From: QUBU01 sp014337915
GTDB taxonomy: Bacteria > Pseudomonadota > Gammaproteobacteria > Steroidobacterales > GCA-2729495
Assembly (NCBI GenBank): GCA_030263395.1
Contig: SZOW01000009.1
Location: forward strand, 1-64,000
Reading direction: 5' to 3'
Length of the DNA stretch: 64,000 bases
Part shown: positions 60,762 through 64,000 of the stretch, piece after piece
Numbering within the stretch: position 1 is the stretch's first letter
How the letters are laid out: the number at the start of each line of letters is the position of its first letter
Notes under the pieces: generated by a model
What the model was told of the DNA's origin: nothing
Database searches by the model: none
Seen by the model: only the letters and a program-made list of their open reading frames with translations
Made by a program: the position numbers and the translations under genes

Positions 60762-61712
60762 ATGCCCACCCGCTACACCGGCCTGTCGGCCAGCATCCTC
60801 GACGCCGTCGGCGACACGCCGCTGCTGGAGATCGATGGTGTGTTCGCCAAATGCGAGTTCCTCAATCCCTCCGGCTCCATCAAGGCGCGCATCGCCAAGT
60901 ACATCATCGAGCGGGCGGAGGAGACCGGGGCGATCCGGCCCGGCGACACCATCGTCGAGGCCACCAGTGGCAACACGGGCAATGCCTTCGCGATGGTAGC
61001 TGCGGTCAAGGGCTACCGCATGATCGTGGTGATGCCGGAAGGGCTGTCCAGCGAGAGGGTCGCCATCTCGCGCGCCTACGGCGCCGAGGTCCTGTTCTGC
61101 GGCACCTTCCACGTCAACGACGCGCTGGAGCGCGCCCGCGAGCTCGGCCGCCAACCGGGGTTCTTTTTTCCCGGCCAGTTCGAGTCGGAATGGAACGTCG
61201 ACGAGAACCGCGAAATCCTCGGGCCGGAGATCCTCGCGCAGCTGCCGGAGGGGCGGGTGCCGGATGCCTTCGTGCACGGCGTCGGCACCGGCGGCACCCT
61301 GGTCGGCGTCGGCCAGGCCTTCCGCAGGGTCAACCCGGCGGTGCGCCTGTTCGCGATGGAGCCGGCGGAATCGCGCACCATCCTCTGCGGCGAAGTGGCG
61401 CTGCACCAGATCGAGGGTATCTCCGACGGTTTCGTGCCAGGGATCTTTGCCCACCACCGCGACCTCATCAACGACACGCTGGGCGTGTCGAGCAACGACG
61501 CGGTGGCCGAGATGCGCAAGCTGGCCCGCACGCGCGGCCTGTTCTGCGGGCCGAGCTCCGGCGCGCACCTGCTGGCCGCTCGCCGCATCCGCGAGCGTTT
61601 CCCGGAGCTGAAGACCGTGGTCACGATCCTCGACGACGAGGGCGAGAAGTACCTGCATGACTTCTTCATGCATCCGGCGCCCGGGGCGGACAGCCCGGTG
61701 CCGTTCCACTAG
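60762..61712 (+). CDS. cysteine synthase-like PLP enzyme
   Basis: A 316-residue fold type II PLP enzyme. PLP-binding Lys in PSGSIKARIAKYI near residue 37, the phosphate/substrate loop EATSGNTGNAFAMVAAV near 66 and the phosphate-cup loop GVGTGGTLVGVG near 170. It could make cysteine from O-acetylserine, or a related amino acid. GGAG eight bases before ATG 60762 decides the start. The stretch DTPLLEIDGVF is a short variant of the usual substrate region, so it may be a specialised paralog, not the housekeeping CysK. Confidence 0.85.
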   Translation: MPTRYTGLSASILDAVGDTPLLEIDGVFAKCEFLNPSGSIKARIAKYIIERAEETGAIRPGDTIVEATSGNTGNAFAMVAAVKGYRMIVVMPEGLSSERVAISRAYGAEVLFCGTFHVNDALERARELGRQPGFFFPGQFESEWNVDENREILGPEILAQLPEGRVPDAFVHGVGTGGTLVGVGQAFRRVNPAVRLFAMEPAESRTILCGEVALHQIEGISDGFVPGIFAHHRDLINDTLGVSSNDAVAEMRKLARTRGLFCGPSSGAHLLAARRIRERFPELKTVVTILDDEGEKYLHDFFMHPAPGADSPVPFH

Positions 61713-61753
61713 CGGCGCGGGGGCAGGCGCCGGGCCAGGCCGCCCCGCTGCGG

Positions 61754-62782
61754 CTAGCGGCCGGCGAATACCCGGTCGAGGAATTCGTAGGCCAGCCGCC
61801 AGGCCTCGTCCATCTGCGGGCGCGGATAGCCGTGCTGGCCATCCTCGATGATGTGCAGGCTGAAGTTCTTCCTGCCTGCTTTTTCGAGGGCTTCCGCCAT
61901 CCAGACGGATTCGCGGACGCTGACGATCGCGTCCTTGTCGCCATGCAGGATCAGCAGCGGAGCGCTGATCTCTTGCGCGAGGTAGCGCGGCGATCGCGCC
62001 CGGTAGAGTTCCGGCGCCTCGTCGATGCTCCTCCCGACCATGCGCGCGAAGTACTCGCGGTCCCCGGGTTCGGCGTTGGGGTTGTCGCCGGGCGGGGCCG
62101 TGAGCCGCCAGACCAGGTCCGTCGGCCCGAAAAAATCCACGCCGGCGGCGAACTTCCCCGGCGCCCGCGCCAGCGCCATCAGCGTGTTGTAGCCGCCATG
62201 GCTCTCGCCGATGATGGCGATGCGCCGCGGATCCACCTCGGGCATCGCGGCGAGCAGCTCGCGCGCGGCCAGCATGTCGTCGATCTCACGGCCGCCGTAG
62301 TCCGCCGCATCGTGGAACTCCCTGCTGTAGCCAGCGCTGCTGCGGTAGTCGGGCGCGAGCACAATATAGCCGCGGCGGACGAACTCAGTGAGGCGCGGCA
62401 GCAGCCGGGAGCGGAACTGGCCATGCTGGCCGCCATGCGCATAGATGACGGCGGGGTGCCTGCCGGCTGGCAGCGCGAGTGGCCTGAAGAGATAGGCGGG
62501 AATCTGCAGCCCATCGCTGCTCGCATAGTCGAGCTTGCGGTAGTCGAGGACTCCCTTGGCAGCGAGTTCGATCTGCAGGTCGTCGATCTGCTTCAGCAGG
62601 CGACCCTTTTCCCAGCGGTCGGCATCCTGCTGCTGCGCCCAGAGCCGCTTCAGTTCGGCCGGGTCGTTGGTCGCCGGTACGGGCGCCGCGGCCGGCTCCG
62701 GTGCGGGCTGGCCGCGCGCGGGCAGCACGGTCCAGGTCGCGGCCGCCAGCAGCATGCTGGCGGCCCATGTCCTGCTGCGCAT
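61754..62782 (-). CDS. secreted S9-type alpha/beta hydrolase (prolyl oligopeptidase-like)
   Basis: A 342-residue protein with a signal peptide (WAASMLLAAATWTVLPARGQ). The catalytic domain has HPAVIYAHGGQHGQF, the nucleophile Ser in IAIIGESHGGYNTLMAL near residue 197, Asp in LLILHGDKDAIVSV, and His in IIEDGQHGYPRPQ. Such proteins are peptidases or esterases. Its stop region and that of the neighbouring convergent gene share a weak GC-rich hairpin. Substrate unknown. Confidence 0.85.
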   Translation of the reverse strand: MRSRTWAASMLLAAATWTVLPARGQPAPEPAAAPVPATNDPAELKRLWAQQQDADRWEKGRLLKQIDDLQIELAAKGVLDYRKLDYASSDGLQIPAYLFRPLALPAGRHPAVIYAHGGQHGQFRSRLLPRLTEFVRRGYIVLAPDYRSSAGYSREFHDAADYGGREIDDMLAARELLAAMPEVDPRRIAIIGESHGGYNTLMALARAPGKFAAGVDFFGPTDLVWRLTAPPGDNPNAEPGDREYFARMVGRSIDEAPELYRARSPRYLAQEISAPLLILHGDKDAIVSVRESVWMAEALEKAGRKNFSLHIIEDGQHGYPRPQMDEAWRLAYEFLDRVFAGR

Positions 62783-62797
62783 GTTCGCTGCCCCGCG

Positions 62798-63196
62798 TCA
62801 GTCGCTCTGCTGCTCGACCTCCTGGGCGGCTGCGCCACTGTCTGGCTGGCGCGGCTTCGCCTGGTGCCGTTTGCCGCGACGCTTCCCGGCGTACTCCTCG
62901 AGCTGGCGGCGCGCGGCGCGGAACGCATCGCTCACCGCGACATAGGGATCCTCATGGCGCGGGTCCCGCTCCGGGTTGCGGGTCACCACGAGTTCCTCCC
63001 CGGGCACGATGAGCCGGATGTGGACGGTGAACAGGTTGCCCTGCCGGTGATGCTGGTGGCGTGATTCCAGGCTGACCTGGCAGCCGATCAGGCCATCGTA
63101 GAACTGTTCGAGCTTCTGGACGTGCTCGCGGATGGTGAATTCCATCGCTGCGGAAGGATCGGTGCCGTGAAACCTGACTTGCAGGGCCGTCTGCAT
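62798..63196 (-). CDS. ribosome hibernation promoting factor-like (S30AE) protein
   Basis: A 132-residue protein of the HPF/RaiA family, which binds the ribosome decoding site in stationary phase. The start ALQVRFHGTDPSAAMEFTI fits the first strand and helix, then FDGLIGCQVSLESRHQHH-like and GNLFTVHIRLIVPGEELVVTR. The tail is charged and longer than in E. coli (RRGKRHQAKP). AAGGAGG five bases before ATG is a strong ribosome site. It lies near stress-related hydrolases but with no ribosome gene nearby. Confidence 0.82.
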   Translation of the reverse strand: MQTALQVRFHGTDPSAAMEFTIREHVQKLEQFYDGLIGCQVSLESRHQHHRQGNLFTVHIRLIVPGEELVVTRNPERDPRHEDPYVAVSDAFRAARRQLEEYAGKRRGKRHQAKPRQPDSGAAAQEVEQQSD

Positions 63197-63308
63197 GGGG
63201 GCCTCCTTCTTGCTGCCGTATGCTTTGCTTCCATTGCCTTACTTATAGCCCCGGCAGCCGCTGCGCGTCCATCTGCGGGAGCACAGGGCCGCCGGATCAC
63301 TGGCGTCG

Positions 63309-64000
63309 TCAGCCGCCGGGCGAGGTCGCCGTGGCATCGAGCCAGGCACGCAGGTCACGCCCGGTCTCGGCACCGGCTTCCTCGACCGCCATGTGGCCGA
63401 CGCCAGGGTATTTGATGAATTTCACCGAAGCTGCGTTCCCCAGCAGTTTCAGGAACTCCTGTGCCTGCTGGATCGGCGCCGTCGAATCGGCCTCGCCCCA
63501 GAGCAGCAGGACCGGCACGCGGATGCTGCGGATGATCGCCTCGACATCGCCGGCACGGTACTGCGAAAGGCGGTCCAGCTGGGCCTGCCGCTGGCCTTCC
63601 CGCATCCATAGGTCGTACCAGCGGTCGATCAGCGCATCGCTGACCTTCGACGGATCACCGAAGCCGCTTCTCAGCATGGCGGCCGGCAGCGCCCTGGGCA
63701 GGATGTATTTCAGCAGGTAGGCGGCCTTCGGGACGCCACCGCGGCGGGCCATCTCCTTGCCTTCCAGCATGCCGGGATTCAGCAGGATGAGCCGCGCCAC
63801 CCGTTCCGGGTGCGCTGCAGCGTAGTGGACCGCGATCGTGCCGCCCAGCGAGGTGCCGCCGATGCTGATACGGCGCAGGCCCAGTGCGTCGATGAGGCGC
63901 GCCGTCAGCGCCAGGGTGCGTTCCTGGCTGTAGTCACCCGTCGGATCCGGGCCGGTCAGGCCGTGGCTCGTCAGGTCGAAACGCACCACGCGGTAGCGGT
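63309..64000 (-). CDS. alpha/beta hydrolase (partial, extends past window end)
   Basis: The frame stays open to 64000, so the N-terminus is outside. The visible 230 residues contain FDLTSHGLTGPDP, the nucleophile Ser in SIGGTSLGGTIAVHYAAAH, the Asp region LLLWGEADSTAP and the His in GVGHMAVEEAG. This is a typical alpha/beta hydrolase such as an epoxide hydrolase or haloperoxidase relative. An internal GTG at 63989 is not the real start, because conserved coding continues upstream. Substrate unknown. Confidence 0.85.
   Translation of the reverse strand, partial: RYRVVRFDLTSHGLTGPDPTGDYSQERTLALTARLIDALGLRRISIGGTSLGGTIAVHYAAAHPERVARLILLNPGMLEGKEMARRGGVPKAAYLLKYILPRALPAAMLRSGFGDPSKVSDALIDRWYDLWMREGQRQAQLDRLSQYRAGDVEAIIRSIRVPVLLLWGEADSTAPIQQAQEFLKLLGNAASVKFIKYPGVGHMAVEEAGAETGRDLRAWLDATATSPGG

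Noticed and set aside
61709..61756. Weak GC-rich hairpin spanning the stops of the PLP enzyme and S9 hydrolase genes
   Set aside because: The arms pair only partly, with no T-run; could be chance in G+C-rich DNA.

Overview
The window is G+C-rich bacterial chromosome, almost fully coding, on both strands. The order mutS - cinA - recA - recX - alaS - csrA - tRNA-Ser and the fmdB/DUF502/aspS start are typical of Gammaproteobacteria. The TonB receptor, the DUF1838, DUF1800 and DUF1501 proteins, the many Tat signals and the amidohydrolase operon suggest a relative of the Steroidobacter/Nevskia group. The phylum-level call is fairly safe; the finer placement is inference from gene content.

Layout. 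0-5 kb: tail of an FmdB-like gene, DUF502 membrane protein, aspartyl-tRNA synthetase, a secreted alpha/beta hydrolase and an MFS permease. 4.9-5.6 kb: a MazF/PemK-type toxin-antitoxin pair with a repeat-rich operator. 6.2-15.0 kb: the most unusual block, a run of seven same-strand genes with lower G+C by eye: TonB-dependent receptor, three divergent DUF1838 paralogs, an orphan TRAP-type solute-binding protein, a Tat-exported flavin amine oxidase and a membrane-anchored LytTR regulator. 15.0-19.3 kb: a coupled minus-strand operon of an MscS-like channel and two Kef/CPA2-like antiporters. 19.4-28.7 kb: DNA-repair and translation housekeeping block (mutS, glycosyltransferase, cinA C-terminal type, recA, recX, alaS, csrA, tRNA-Ser), with a 94-bp near-perfect inverted repeat between recA and recX. 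28.7-33 kb: accessory scar with hairpins downstream of the tRNA, a PIN-toxin/RHH pair, small secreted or membrane unknowns and decayed remnants of an AAA ATPase and an HTH antitoxin.

33-40 kb: KefC-type potassium/proton antiporter, zinc alcohol dehydrogenase, an NTP/NDP-exchange-like carrier, and a divergent locus in which a BNR/sialidase-like propeller plus a MoaD/ThiS sulfur carrier face a MoeB-rhodanese activator across a palindromic promoter. 40-45.5 kb: aromatic aminotransferase, VOC protein, FAD monooxygenase, aldehyde dehydrogenase and GST, consistent with oxidation of a small aromatic or aldehyde, then tRNA-Arg. 45.5-53.4 kb: carboxylesterase, ABC-2 exporter, DUF1800/DUF1501 pair and two unknown membrane or secreted proteins. 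53.6-59.2 kb: operon of a TolB-like propeller and two amidohydrolase genes in which only one of three amidohydrolase modules keeps the HxH metal site. 59-64 kb: SDR with a signal peptide, GST, cysteine-synthase-like PLP enzyme, S9-type peptidase/hydrolase, HPF-like protein and a hydrolase cut by the window end.

The best candidate for an undescribed system is the 6.2-15.0 kb DUF1838/amine-oxidase/TonB/LytTR block. It looks like an uptake and periplasmic-processing pathway for an unknown ligand under its own regulator. No CRISPR array, rRNA, prophage or intact insertion sequence was seen. All similarities are judged by eye from protein motifs; no database search was run.
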